This document shows positions 1 through 9,263 of a stretch of 64,000 nt of DNA, one piece after another. Origin of the DNA: Campylobacter subantarcticus LMG 24377 (GTDB taxonomy: Bacteria > Campylobacterota > Campylobacteria > Campylobacterales > Campylobacteraceae). The notes under the pieces were generated by a model. The model searched no databases, was not told where the DNA came from, and saw only the letters and a program-made list of their open reading frames with translations. How positions within the stretch are numbered: the first letter of the stretch is position 1; every line of letters begins with the position of its first letter. The DNA lies in the NCBI RefSeq assembly GCF_000816305.1, contig NZ_CP007773.1, forward strand, positions 1,550,001 to 1,614,000. The letters run 5' to 3'. A program made the translations under genes and the position numbers.

Positions 1-1
1 T

Positions 2-499
2 AAAAACAGAGTTAGAAAAGATCTTGAAAGAGAAAAACTTTATAGAAGCATAATGCAAAATGCAAAAATCAATATTGATGATGAAACACTAAAACATTTT
101 TATGAAAGCAATCTTGATAAATTTAGCACTTTTTCTAACATCGACCTAGTGGTTTATAACTCTATTAATCCTGAACTTTTACAACAACTTGCACAAAACC
201 CTATGTATAAAAATTCTCAAATTAAATCAAAAGCCATTAGTTTAAATGCAGCTAGTATAGATCCAAGATTACTTGCTTTATTAAATAATACCAAAATAGG
301 AGAATTTACTCCAGTATTAAATGGAGAAAATGCTTATATTGTATACTTTATAAAAGAAAAATATGGCAAAAACCCTATTGAATTTGATTTAATTAAAGAT
401 CAAGTTAGCAATGTCTATACTCTAACTCAAAAAGAACAAGCCTTAAAAAATCATCTTGATAAAATAAGAGCAAATGCTCATATAGAAGAATTAAGATAG
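2..499 (+). CDS. SurA-like periplasmic chaperone (Cj1289-type), 3' part only
   Basis: The reading frame is open from the first bases of the window, so the gene begins outside and only about 165 C-terminal residues are present. The visible part contains a parvulin-like segment followed by a charged C-terminal helix. I place it as the homologue of C. jejuni Cj1289, a SurA-type chaperone thought to escort outer-membrane proteins through the periplasm, largely because the next genes (accC, accB, dcd, pseB) follow in the C. jejuni order. The signal peptide and N-terminal chaperone domain cannot be seen. It converges on accC with a shared hairpin between them. Confidence 0.7.
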   Translation, partial: KNRVRKDLEREKLYRSIMQNAKINIDDETLKHFYESNLDKFSTFSNIDLVVYNSINPELLQQLAQNPMYKNSQIKSKAISLNAASIDPRLLALLNNTKIGEFTPVLNGENAYIVYFIKEKYGKNPIEFDLIKDQVSNVYTLTQKEQALKNHLDKIRANAHIEELR

Positions 500-517
500 G
501 TTAAAAACCTATCTTAA
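491..517. terminator. Bidirectional hairpin terminator between the chaperone gene and accC
   Basis: A perfect 12-bp inverted repeat (491-502 and 506-517) with a 3-base A loop overlaps the stop codon of the upstream gene. It lies between two convergent genes and can serve both. Confidence 0.75.
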
Positions 518-1849
518 TTAATGTCTTGAAAGATAATTTGTATCATAATTATTGTTAATAAAATCCGCATTATCCATCATAGCTAGGTGAAAATCTCTTG
601 TTGTTTTAATTCCACCTACGATAAGTTCGTGTAACGCTATTTTCATTTTAGCTATAGCTGTGTTTCTATCTTCACCCCAAACGACTAATTTTCCTATCAT
701 AGAATCATAATAAGGAGGTACGCTATAATCTTGATAGCAGTGGCTTTCCATTCTTACATTGCGACCTGCAGGAGCTACATATTTTGTGATTTTACCTGGA
801 CATGGTAAAAAGGTTTTAGAATCTTCAGCAGTGATTCTACACTCTATAGAATGACCCTTAAGTTTGATTTCTTCTTGTTTTGGCAAAGGATACCCTTCAG
901 CCACTTTAATCATCAACTCAATGATATCCACACCGCTTACCATTTCACTCACACAATGCTCAACCTGCAAACGTGTATTCATCTCTATAAAATAAAAATC
1001 TAAATTTTTATCCACTAAAAATTCAAAAGTACCTGCACCTTCATAATCAATCGCTTTAGCAGCTTTAACCGCTGTTTCATGAAGTCTTGCTCTTGTTTTT
1101 TCATCAAGTAAAATCGCAGGAGATTCTTCTATAAGCTTTTGATGGCGTCTTTGCATTGAACAATCTCTCTCGCCAAAATGAATCACATTACCAAAGCTAT
1201 CTCCTATGATTTGCACTTCGATATGACGTGGGTTTTGAATGTACTTTTCCATATACATGGTGCCATCACCAAAAGCACTCATTGCTTCACTTTCTGCTGA
1301 CCAATACGCTTTTTCTAAGTCTTTCTCATCTTCAACCACACGCATACCACGGCCACCACCACCTGCTGCTGCTTTTAAGATCACAGGATAACCTATTTCT
1401 TTAGCAAGTTTTTTTGCCGCTTCTACCCCACCTAAAGCTCCATCACTTCCTGGGATCACAGGCACACCTGCCCTTTGCATTACTTGCTTTGCTTTACTTT
1501 TATCACTCATTAGTGCCATAGCAGCTACTGAAGGACCTATGAATTTGATATTATGTTTTGCGCAAATTTCAACAAAATTTTGATTTTCACTTAAAAATCC
1601 ATATCCTGGAAAAATCGCATCTGCTTCACTAATCTCTGCTGCGCTAATGATGGCAGGGATATTTAAGTAACTTTCTGAGCTTCTGGCATTTCCTATGCAA
1701 ATACTCGCATCAGCATATTTTAAATACAAAGCATCTTTATCTGCAGTAGAATACACACAAATTGCTTTTTTTCCCATTTCTTTTACAGTTCTTAAAGCTC
1801 TTAATGCAATTTCTCCACGATTTGCTATTAAAACTTTTTTAATTTCCAT
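518..1849 (-). CDS. accC: Biotin carboxylase subunit of acetyl-CoA carboxylase
   Basis: AccC carboxylates the biotin carried by AccB using ATP and bicarbonate, the first half of malonyl-CoA synthesis for fatty acids. The protein is 443 residues from the ATG at 1849, which follows a GGAG ribosome site and gives the classic start MEIKKVLIANRGEIA; an upstream in-frame start would overlap accB. The ATP-grasp glycine-rich loop (GGGGRGM, about residue 163) and the E-M-N-x-R-L-Q-V-E-H active-site strand are present. It lies one base after accB, so the two are translated together. Confidence 0.96.
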   Translation of the reverse strand: MEIKKVLIANRGEIALRALRTVKEMGKKAICVYSTADKDALYLKYADASICIGNARSSESYLNIPAIISAAEISEADAIFPGYGFLSENQNFVEICAKHNIKFIGPSVAAMALMSDKSKAKQVMQRAGVPVIPGSDGALGGVEAAKKLAKEIGYPVILKAAAGGGGRGMRVVEDEKDLEKAYWSAESEAMSAFGDGTMYMEKYIQNPRHIEVQIIGDSFGNVIHFGERDCSMQRRHQKLIEESPAILLDEKTRARLHETAVKAAKAIDYEGAGTFEFLVDKNLDFYFIEMNTRLQVEHCVSEMVSGVDIIELMIKVAEGYPLPKQEEIKLKGHSIECRITAEDSKTFLPCPGKITKYVAPAGRNVRMESHCYQDYSVPPYYDSMIGKLVVWGEDRNTAIAKMKIALHELIVGGIKTTRDFHLAMMDNADFINNNYDTNYLSRH

Positions 1850-1850
1850 T

Positions 1851-2300
1851 TTATAATTTCTCCACCACAAATAAAGGCATACCAAATTCTATAGGTTGAC
1901 CATCTGCTACTAAAACTTCTACTATCCTACAATCATACTCTGCTTCGATTTCATTCATGATTTTCATCGCTTCAATAATTGCCATAGTGCTTCCTTTTTT
2001 AATAGTTTGACCTACTTTAGCAAAAGGTGCTGCACCTGGACTTGGAGCTTGATAAAAAGTACCTACCATAGGGCTGTTGATAGTTGGTTTATTGGAAGAA
2101 TTTGAGCTTGTTTTAGTTTCATTTACTACATTTACATTAATTGGCTGTGGTGCTGGAGCAACAGGAGCTGGGGTTGGCAACTCACAACACATTTCCCTTT
2201 CAAGTTCTATTTCAAATCCATCTTGTTCTTTTATTTTAATCTTGCTTATATTTGCTTCTGCAAAAAGTTGCATTAGTTCTTTAATTTCTTCTTTTGTCAT
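1851..2300 (-). CDS. accB: Biotin carboxyl carrier protein of acetyl-CoA carboxylase
   Basis: AccB carries the biotin that AccC carboxylates and that the carboxyltransferase AccAD then discharges. The 149-residue protein has an N-terminal helical region, a Pro/Ala-rich hinge (about 42-53) and a C-terminal biotinyl domain with the motif EAMKIMNE, biotin on K113. It is the first gene of the accB-accC pair and is transcribed away from dcd, whose promoter shares the intergenic space 2301-2431. Confidence 0.96.
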   Translation of the reverse strand: MTKEEIKELMQLFAEANISKIKIKEQDGFEIELEREMCCELPTPAPVAPAPQPINVNVVNETKTSSNSSNKPTINSPMVGTFYQAPSPGAAPFAKVGQTIKKGSTMAIIEAMKIMNEIEAEYDCRIVEVLVADGQPIEFGMPLFVVEKL

Positions 2301-2392
2301 ATATTCTCCTTATTTATAAGACTTAATTTATAATTATATATAAAAATACTAAAAATAACTTCAATTATTTATTTTTTACTTTTATTTTAAGA

Positions 2393-2398
2393 TATAAT
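2393..2398 (+). promoter_or_regulatory. Candidate -10 box for dcd
   Basis: A TATAAT hexamer sits 34 bases before the dcd start, behind a T-rich stretch, as is usual for Campylobacter vegetative promoters, which have no strong -35. Confidence 0.55.
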
Positions 2399-2431
2399 TT
2401 AAAAATTCACTTTAATAATAAAAGGACAAAA

Positions 2432-2992
2432 ATGGGCTTAAAAGCAGATAATTGGATCAAAAAAATGGCATTAGAACACAATATGATCGAGCCATTTTGC
2501 GAAGCAAATATAGGCAAAGGCATAGTAAGTTATGGGCTTTCAAGCTATGGGTATGATATAAGAGTTGGGAGAGAATTTAAGATTTTTACTAATGTAAATT
2601 CCACAGTTGTGGATCCAAAAAATTTCGTAGAAGAGAATGTAGTAGATTTTGTAGGCGACGTATGTATAGTGCCTGCTAATTCTTTCGCACTCGCAAGAAC
2701 AGTTGAATACTTTAAAATGCCAAATGATGTTTTAGCCATTTGCCTTGGTAAAAGTACCTATGCAAGATGTGGGATTATAGTCAATGTAACCCCTTTTGAA
2801 CCAGGTTTTGAAGGGCATATTACTATAGAAATTTCAAATACCACTCCATTACCTGCTAAAATTTATGCCAATGAGGGCATAGCACAAGTTTTATTTTTAC
2901 AAGGCGATGAACCTTGCGATGTAACTTATGCAGATAAAAAGGGCAAATATCAAGCTCAAACAGGTATAACTTTACCAAGAATTTTAAAATAA
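2432..2992 (+). CDS. dcd: dCTP deaminase
   Basis: The enzyme deaminates dCTP to dUTP, feeding dTMP synthesis. At 186 residues it has normal family length. The Ser/Arg signature GKSTYARCG (106-114) and the strand [10 protein letters not shown] with the catalytic Glu are present. The start ATG at 2432 follows AAGGA. It precedes pseB in the same direction by 48 bases, as in C. jejuni, but has no functional tie to the glycan genes. Confidence 0.95.
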   Translation: MGLKADNWIKKMALEHNMIEPFCEANIGKGIVSYGLSSYGYDIRVGREFKIFTNVNSTVVDPKNFVEENVVDFVGDVCIVPANSFALARTVEYFKMPNDVLAICLGKSTYARCGIIVNVTPFEPGFEGHITIEISNTTPLPAKIYANEGIAQVLFLQGDEPCDVTYADKKGKYQAQTGITLPRILK

Positions 2993-3011
2993 TTCAATTT
3001 TTAGACGATAT
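2985..3011 (+). promoter_or_regulatory. Candidate sigma-28 (FliA) promoter for pseB
   Basis: TAAA at 2985-2988 is followed after 15 bases by GACGATAT at 3004-3011. This resembles the flagellar sigma-28 consensus (TAAA, 15 bases, GCCGATAA) with six of eight matches in the -10 part. It overlaps the dcd stop codon and lies 30 bases before pseB, so it could tie glycan synthesis to flagellar assembly. The match is by eye only. Confidence 0.4.
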
Positions 3012-3031
3012 AAAAAGTTATTGAATACTAG

Positions 3032-4045
<1,014 letters not shown>

Positions 4046-4046
4046 C

Positions 4047-5171
4047 ATGCTTACTTATTCTCATCAAAACATCGATGATCAAGATATACAAGTAGTTTGT
4101 GAAGCTTTAAAAGATGATTTTTTAACCGGTGGAAAAAAGATTGAAGAATTTGAACAAGCTCTTTGTGAATATGTAGGTGTAAAATATGCTTGTGTACTAA
4201 ATTCAGCTACTTCTGCTTTACACCTTGCGTATTTATCTTTAGATGTAAAAGATAAAATCGTTTTAACCACCCCAATAACCTTTGCCGCAACTGCAAATGC
4301 AGCTTTAATGGCAGGTGCTAGAGTAGAGTTTATTGATATAAAAAGCGATGGGAATATTGATGAGAAAAAACTTGCTGCAAGATTAAATCAAGATAGCTCC
4401 AATATAGGAGCAATTTGCGTGGTTGATTTTGCAGGAAATAGCATAGAAATGGATGAAATCTTAACTCTAGCTAAACAATACCATATCCCACTCATTGATG
4501 ATGCAAGTCATGCTCTAGGCGCTACTTATAAAGATCAAAAAGTAGGCTCTATGGCTGATTTAAGCATATTTTCCTTTCATCCTGTCAAGCCAATCACTAC
4601 TTTTGAAGGTGGTGCAGTCGTTAGCAATGATGAGGAATTGATCTCAAAAATCAAGCTTTTAAGAAGTCATGGCATAGTCAAAAAAAGACTTTGGGATAGC
4701 GATATGCTTGAGTTAGGCTATAATTATCGTTTAAGCGATGTAGCTTGTGCTTTGGGTATAAATCAACTTAAAAAGCTTGACAATATACTAGAAAAAAGAG
4801 AAGTCATCACAAGTTTTTATGATAAAGAATTTGAAAAAAATCCTTATTTTAGTACGATCAAAATCAAAGATTATAAAAAAAGTTCAAGACATTTATATCC
4901 TATTTTACTTTATCCTGAGTTTTATTGTCAAAAAGAAATTATTTTTGAAAAATTATTAAATTTAGGCATAGGCGTGCAAGTACATTATAAGCCTACCTAT
5001 GAGTTTAGTTACTATAAAAACTTATATGGAAAGTTATTTTTAGAAAATGCGGATAATTTTTACAAAGCTGAACTTAGTATACCTGCTCATCAAGAAATGA
5101 GTCTAAAAGATGCAAATTTTATAAAAGAAAATTTATTTAAAATTTTAGAAAATTCTAAAAAGGATTGTTAA
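4047..5171 (+). CDS. pseC: UDP-4-amino-4,6-dideoxy-beta-L-AltNAc aminotransferase
   Basis: PseC uses PLP and glutamate to aminate C4 of the PseB product. The 374-residue protein belongs to the DegT/DnrJ/EryC1 aminotransferases. The internal-aldimine Lys lies in the segment FSFHPVKPITTFEGG, and the GNSIEMDEI and DASHALGA stretches are typical of sugar aminotransferases. The amino group it installs is the substrate of PseH (17348) and possibly of the formylation cassette at 17848-19195. Translation probably continues into the pseB-pseC-Cj1295-type operon. Confidence 0.95.
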   Translation: MLTYSHQNIDDQDIQVVCEALKDDFLTGGKKIEEFEQALCEYVGVKYACVLNSATSALHLAYLSLDVKDKIVLTTPITFAATANAALMAGARVEFIDIKSDGNIDEKKLAARLNQDSSNIGAICVVDFAGNSIEMDEILTLAKQYHIPLIDDASHALGATYKDQKVGSMADLSIFSFHPVKPITTFEGGAVVSNDEELISKIKLLRSHGIVKKRLWDSDMLELGYNYRLSDVACALGINQLKKLDNILEKREVITSFYDKEFEKNPYFSTIKIKDYKKSSRHLYPILLYPEFYCQKEIIFEKLLNLGIGVQVHYKPTYEFSYYKNLYGKLFLENADNFYKAELSIPAHQEMSLKDANFIKENLFKILENSKKDC

Positions 5172-5172
5172 A

Positions 5173-6469
5173 ATGATGAAATTTAGTGGATATTGGGGGG
5201 GGGGATATGTATGAATTAGCTAAAAAACTTTTTCCAATTTGCAGAAGCATTACAGGAGTTGGTTTTAGAGCTAGTTTAAAAATACTTGATGATGCTATGG
5301 GGGGGGGTATATTAAAAATTCACTCCATAGCAAGTGGAAGCAAGGTATTTGACTGGGAAGTACCCGCTGAATGGGAGATAAACGATGCTTATATCATCAC
5401 TCCAGATGGAGAGAAAATTTGTGATTTTAAGCAAAATAATTTACATGTATTAAATTATAGTGAAGGTATAAATGATGAAATCACGCTAGATAAGCTACAA
5501 GAACATTTATACTCTATAGAAGATTATCCAGATGCCATACCTTATGTAACTAGCTATTATAAAAAAAGATGGGGCTTTTGTATCAAACATGAAGATAGGG
5601 TTAAACTAAAAGAAGGAAAATATAAAGTTTTTATCAATGCAAAACACCATGAAAATGGGGTTTTAAACTATGCTGATTTTATAATATCTAGCACACAAAA
5701 CAATAAAGAAGAAATTTTAATCTCTACTTATCTTTGTCATCCTTCCATGGCAAACAATGAACTAAGTGGTCCTGTGGTAGCTACGTTTTTAGCTAAATGG
5801 CTTTTAGAACTCAAAGAAAGAAAATATAATTACCGTTTTGTTTTTATTCCTGAAACTATAGGGAGTATAGTTTATCTTAGTAAGCATTTAGAGCACCTAC
5901 AAAAATACACCAAAGCAGGTTTTGTGCTCTCTTGCATAGGTGATGATAATGCCTACTCACTCATACACACTCCAAGTGAAACTACCCTAGCTGATAAAGT
6001 AGCACTCTATACTCTAAAAAATAAAGAAAATTTTAAAAGATTTTCCTTTATAGATAGAGGATCTGATGAAAGACAATATTGCTCTCCTTTGGTAAATTTA
6101 CCTGTGGTTTGCATATGCAGGACTAGATTTGGTGATTATAAAGAATACCATACTAGTAAAGATGATTTAAATTTCATCAGTGAAGAGGGGCTACAGGGTG
6201 GTTTAAAAGCTATGCAAGAAATCATTATGAATTTAGAGGTTAATGAAATTTATCAAAATACGATATTTTGCGAACCCAATTTAGGCAAAAGAGACTTATA
6301 CCATACCATCAACACCTCATCAACTAACGACATACCAATATCATGTAATTTTTTAGCATATTGCGATGGTAAAAATGATATTTTAGATATAGCTGATAAA
6401 TTAAATTTACAAGGTTATGAAATAAAAGAATTAATAGAAAAATTAAAAGAAAATGAGCTTATAATATGA
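5173..6469 (+). CDS. DUF4910 aminopeptidase-like glycan-modification protein (Cj1295-type), phase OFF
   Basis: This is the homologue of C. jejuni Cj1295, a gene with a homopolymeric tract that I recall being required for di-O-methylglyceric acid on flagellin Pse. The product (about 430 residues) has a DUF4910/M28-aminopeptidase-like body, with the segment STYLCHPSMANNELSGP carrying His/Asn/Glu metal-type residues and a later ERQYCSP segment, and a small winged-helix-like C terminus. Two ATGs (5173, 5176) follow AAGGA, but the G run at 5195-5204 has 10 bases, so that frame stops at TGA 5212. With nine Gs the frame joins the long ORF. A GTG at 5186 and an ATG at 5207 open the long frame but lack a ribosome site. 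The exact reaction is unknown; hydrolase or acyl transferase are both possible. Confidence 0.75.
5195..5204 (+). repeat. Poly-G contingency tract, 10 G, at the 5' end of the DUF4910 gene
   Basis: Ten consecutive G residues lie seven codons after the ATG at 5176. Nine would put the start in frame with the gene; ten gives a stop within five codons of the tract. The copy sequenced here is therefore OFF for the ATG-initiated product. Confidence 0.9.
5299..5307 (+). repeat. Second poly-G tract, 9 G, inside the DUF4910 gene
   Basis: Nine Gs encode a Gly-Gly-Gly run and keep the frame open to 6469. This is a second potential slippage site in the same gene, 95 bases after the first. Confidence 0.85.
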
Positions 6470-7248
6470 AATACTTTTTAGAGCACAATGATAAAAAATA
6501 CTCAAATTTTGATTTAATAAAAGCTTTTGAAAATTTAGGCATTAAAAAAGGTGATATTTTATGCGTGCATACAGAATTATTTAATTTTGGTATGCCTTTG
6601 CTTAAAAAAAATGAATTTTTGCAAACTATTTTGAACTGTTTTTTTGAAGTAATAGGAAAAGAAGGTACACTCATAATGCCAACTTTTACCTATAGCTTTT
6701 GTAAAAATGAAGTTTATGATAAATTAAACTCTCCTACAAAAATGGGTGCTTTAAATGAATATTTTCGCAAATGGGGGGGGGTAAAACGCACCAATGATCC
6801 TATCTTTTCTTTTGCCATAAAAGGAGCCAAAGAAGAATTGTTTTTAAAAGACACTACAAGTTGTTTTGGTGAAAATTGTGTGTATGATGTTTTAATAAAA
6901 GAAAATGGAAAATATATACTTTTTGGAAGCACTACAGGACACACTCTAACTCATTATATCGAAGAAGAATATCAAGTAGATTATAGATATTTTAAAGATT
7001 TTTACGGAAAAATAATAGATGAACAAAACAGAAAGCATGATAAAAAAATAAAATTTTATGTTAGACATTTAGATAAAAAATCTTTACCAAATGTCGATAA
7101 TATAAACTATATTACTAAAAAAACAAAAAATTTTATATACGAAAATTTTGGTGGTGCGACTATATGTTTATTTCATACAAAAGAATACAAAGAAGCGATA
7201 AAAAATGCTCTTGATGAAGATAAAAATATTTTTATATTACAGGATTAA
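6466..7248 (+). CDS. AAC(3)-family acyltransferase of the glycan acyl module
   Basis: The protein (260 residues) belongs to the aminoglycoside 3-N-acetyltransferase family, with the blocks VHTELFNFG (34-42), GTLIMPTFTYS (67-77) and TTGHTLTHYIEEEY. The family's usual Ser-x-His-Pro active-site block reads RTNDPIFSF here, so it is unlikely to be a drug-resistance enzyme; members embedded in biosynthetic loci transfer acyl groups to other amines. It overlaps the upstream gene by four bases and sits next to a carrier protein, so I infer that it moves the carrier-bound acyl group to the sugar or between carriers. A G9 tract at codons 103-105 is in frame (ON). C. jejuni carries this family split or switched by a poly-G at the same place (Cj1296/Cj1297). 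Confidence 0.75.
   Translation: MKYFLEHNDKKYSNFDLIKAFENLGIKKGDILCVHTELFNFGMPLLKKNEFLQTILNCFFEVIGKEGTLIMPTFTYSFCKNEVYDKLNSPTKMGALNEYFRKWGGVKRTNDPIFSFAIKGAKEELFLKDTTSCFGENCVYDVLIKENGKYILFGSTTGHTLTHYIEEEYQVDYRYFKDFYGKIIDEQNRKHDKKIKFYVRHLDKKSLPNVDNINYITKKTKNFIYENFGGATICLFHTKEYKEAIKNALDEDKNIFILQD
6773..6781 (+). repeat. Poly-G contingency tract, 9 G, in the AAC(3)-like gene
   Basis: Nine Gs after TGG-type codon bases encode Trp-Gly-Gly; the frame is intact (ON). Gain or loss of one G would truncate the protein soon after residue 105. Confidence 0.88.
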
Positions 7249-7250
7249 TC

Positions 7251-7475
7251 ATGGAAAATAAATTTTATGAAATTTTAGAAAATATACTAGAAGTAAAAGT
7301 CAATGAAAATTCGAATTTAAGTATGCAAAATTGTAAAAATTGGACTTCTTTAAATCATATTGATATAATCATGAGCTTAGAAGAAGAATTTGAAATCAAA
7401 TTTAGTAAAGATGAATTAAGTCAGCTAAAATCACAAAATGAACTTTTGCAAGCTATTAAGGAGAAATTATGCTAG
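7251..7475 (+). CDS. Acyl carrier protein (specialised, Cj1299-type)
   Basis: This 74-residue acidic protein has the ACP fold pattern and a likely phosphopantetheine Ser33 in the motif WTSLNHIDII. The usual Asp-Ser-Leu reads Thr-Ser-Leu, a visible departure from housekeeping ACP, so a dedicated phosphopantetheinyl transfer or partner set is plausible. It lies two bases after the AAC(3)-like gene and overlaps the following methyltransferase by seven bases. I infer that it holds the acyl group while it is methylated. Confidence 0.85.
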   Translation: MENKFYEILENILEVKVNENSNLSMQNCKNWTSLNHIDIIMSLEEEFEIKFSKDELSQLKSQNELLQAIKEKLC

Positions 7476-8371
7476 AAAATACAAAAGAATTATTTAAGCT
7501 AATAGAAGAAAAAAATCCACTACACAAAAAATGTTTAGATGGATTACAACTCTCTAAAGAAGAATATGAAGATTTAGAAAAGCTTATTATTTATTACAAA
7601 GATACACTAAATATTACTTTAGAAGAACAAGCTCAAAGCTATATAGTTGTATTAAATGATACTTTAGAAGAAACTAGATATTTTATAGAATTTGGAAAAT
7701 ATAGATATAGCACCTTAGCAGAAGTAGAAAATATGGTATATTTTAATGAAAACTATATGAAGCAATACATGGTGGGTCTTGCCATATCTTCTTTTATATG
7801 GAATGCTCATATTGAGGTTAGAAGATATTTTGCTAAGTATATAGATGAAAAACAAAATCAAAAAAGCACCTATCTTGAAATAGGTCCAGGACATGGTGAG
7901 TTTTTTGTTAAAGCCCTAAGAAGTCAAAAATTTAAAGAATATTTTGGCATCGATATATCTCCTATAAGTTGTCAAATGAGCAAAGATATGGTAGAAAATC
8001 AGTTTGGTCAAATAAATACTAAATGTGAATTTATATGTAAAGATTTTACCAAATGTGAGTTTAACAACAAAGCTGATTTGGTAGTAATGGGAGAGGTTTT
8101 AGAGCATGTTGAACAGCCTTTACAATTTATGAAAGATGTAAAAGCTTTGTTAAGTGATAATGGAGAAATCTTTGCGACTATACCTATCAATGCTCCTGCG
8201 ATTGATCATATTTATTTATTTTCTCATCCTGATGAAGTTAAAGAATTACTTAATAAAGCAGGATTAAAAATCAAAGAATGTGAATATTTTATGGCAAATA
8301 ATTATTCTTTAGAAAAAGCTTTAAAAACTAAAAATGCCATAGTTATGGCTGTAGTATTGCAAAAGGCTTAA
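7469..8371 (+). CDS. SAM-dependent methyltransferase A of the acyl module (Cj1300-type)
   Basis: The 300-residue protein has an N-terminal helical region of about 120 residues and a class I methyltransferase core with motif I YLEIGPGHGEFF, followed by FGIDISP, a VVMGEVLEH motif and IFATIPINAPAIDHIY. The start ATG follows AAGGAG inside the end of the ACP gene. It is a tandem paralogue of the next gene, with near-identical core blocks. Given the FkbH-like and ACP neighbours I infer O-methylation of a carrier-bound glyceryl group at one hydroxyl; substrate specificity cannot be read from the sequence. Confidence 0.85.
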   Translation: MLENTKELFKLIEEKNPLHKKCLDGLQLSKEEYEDLEKLIIYYKDTLNITLEEQAQSYIVVLNDTLEETRYFIEFGKYRYSTLAEVENMVYFNENYMKQYMVGLAISSFIWNAHIEVRRYFAKYIDEKQNQKSTYLEIGPGHGEFFVKALRSQKFKEYFGIDISPISCQMSKDMVENQFGQINTKCEFICKDFTKCEFNNKADLVVMGEVLEHVEQPLQFMKDVKALLSDNGEIFATIPINAPAIDHIYLFSHPDEVKELLNKAGLKIKECEYFMANNYSLEKALKTKNAIVMAVVLQKA

Positions 8372-8372
8372 T

Positions 8373-9263
8373 GTGAATTACATAAAAGATTTGTTTGATC
8401 TAATATCCACTGAAAATCCAATGCATGCAAAATATTTAAATAAAATTACATTTTCAAAAGAAGATGAAATAGAATTTAATAATTTAATAACATATTATCT
8501 AAAAAATAATATAAGCTTAAAAGAGCAATGTGAGTGTTATTTGACCATATTAAATGATACCTTAGAAGAAACAAAATATTTTATAGAACATGGCAAATAT
8601 AGATATGAAAGTTTTGAACAAATCAAAGATAAAGTGTATTTTAATAAAGCCTATATGAAAAAATATATGATAGGCTTAGCTCTTTCATCTTATATATGGA
8701 TAGCTCATATAAAGGTTAGAAAATATTTTGAAAATTATATAAAATCAATAAATAAAAAAGAACTTTATTTTGAAATAGGTCCAGGACATGGGGAATTTTT
8801 CACCAAAGCTGTAAAAAGTTTAAAATTTAAAAATTATATAGGCTTAGACTTATCTCCAACTAGCTGTGAGCTTACAAAAAATATGGTCGAATATCAAGTG
8901 AAAACTCTTATAAATAAATGCAAATTTTTATGTGAGGATTTTTTTAATTTTAATTTTGACAAAAAAGCCGACTTAATAGTAATGGGAGAAGTTTTAGAGC
9001 ATGTAGAAAAACCTTTAGAATTTTTAAAAAGAGCTAAAGATTTGTTAAGTGATGGTGGAGAAATTTTTGCAACTATACCTATAAATGCTCCTGCTATTGA
9101 TCATATATACTTATTTTCTCATCCTGATGAAATTTTTGATATGGCAAAAAAAGCTGATTTAAAAATAAAAAATTATAAATGCTTTATGGCTAATGATTAT
9201 TCTTTAGAAAAAGCTTTGAAATTTAAAAATGCCATAACTATGGCTGTAGTGTTTAAAAAATGA
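8373..9263 (+). CDS. SAM-dependent methyltransferase B of the acyl module
   Basis: This 296-residue protein is a tandem duplicate of the preceding methyltransferase, sharing motif I (EIGPGHGEFF), the VVMGEVLEH-type motif IV and the long block around ATIPINAPAIDHIYLFSHPDE. Translation must start at the GTG at 8373, because the ATG two bases earlier is followed by TGA. It overlaps the next gene by four bases. The pair fits two methylation positions, as in 2,3-di-O-methylglycerate, but which enzyme does which is inference. Confidence 0.85.
   Translation: MNYIKDLFDLISTENPMHAKYLNKITFSKEDEIEFNNLITYYLKNNISLKEQCECYLTILNDTLEETKYFIEHGKYRYESFEQIKDKVYFNKAYMKKYMIGLALSSYIWIAHIKVRKYFENYIKSINKKELYFEIGPGHGEFFTKAVKSLKFKNYIGLDLSPTSCELTKNMVEYQVKTLINKCKFLCEDFFNFNFDKKADLIVMGEVLEHVEKPLEFLKRAKDLLSDGGEIFATIPINAPAIDHIYLFSHPDEIFDMAKKADLKIKNYKCFMANDYSLEKALKFKNAITMAVVFKK

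Noticed and set aside
5186-5206. GTG 5186 as the true start of the DUF4910 gene
   Set aside because: There is no ribosome site before it, while the ATGs at 5173/5176 have AAGGA and would be in frame with one G fewer in the tract.
6466-7248. Aminoglycoside resistance gene
   Set aside because: The family resemblance is real, but the active-site block differs and the gene is locked in a glycan operon with a contingency tract.
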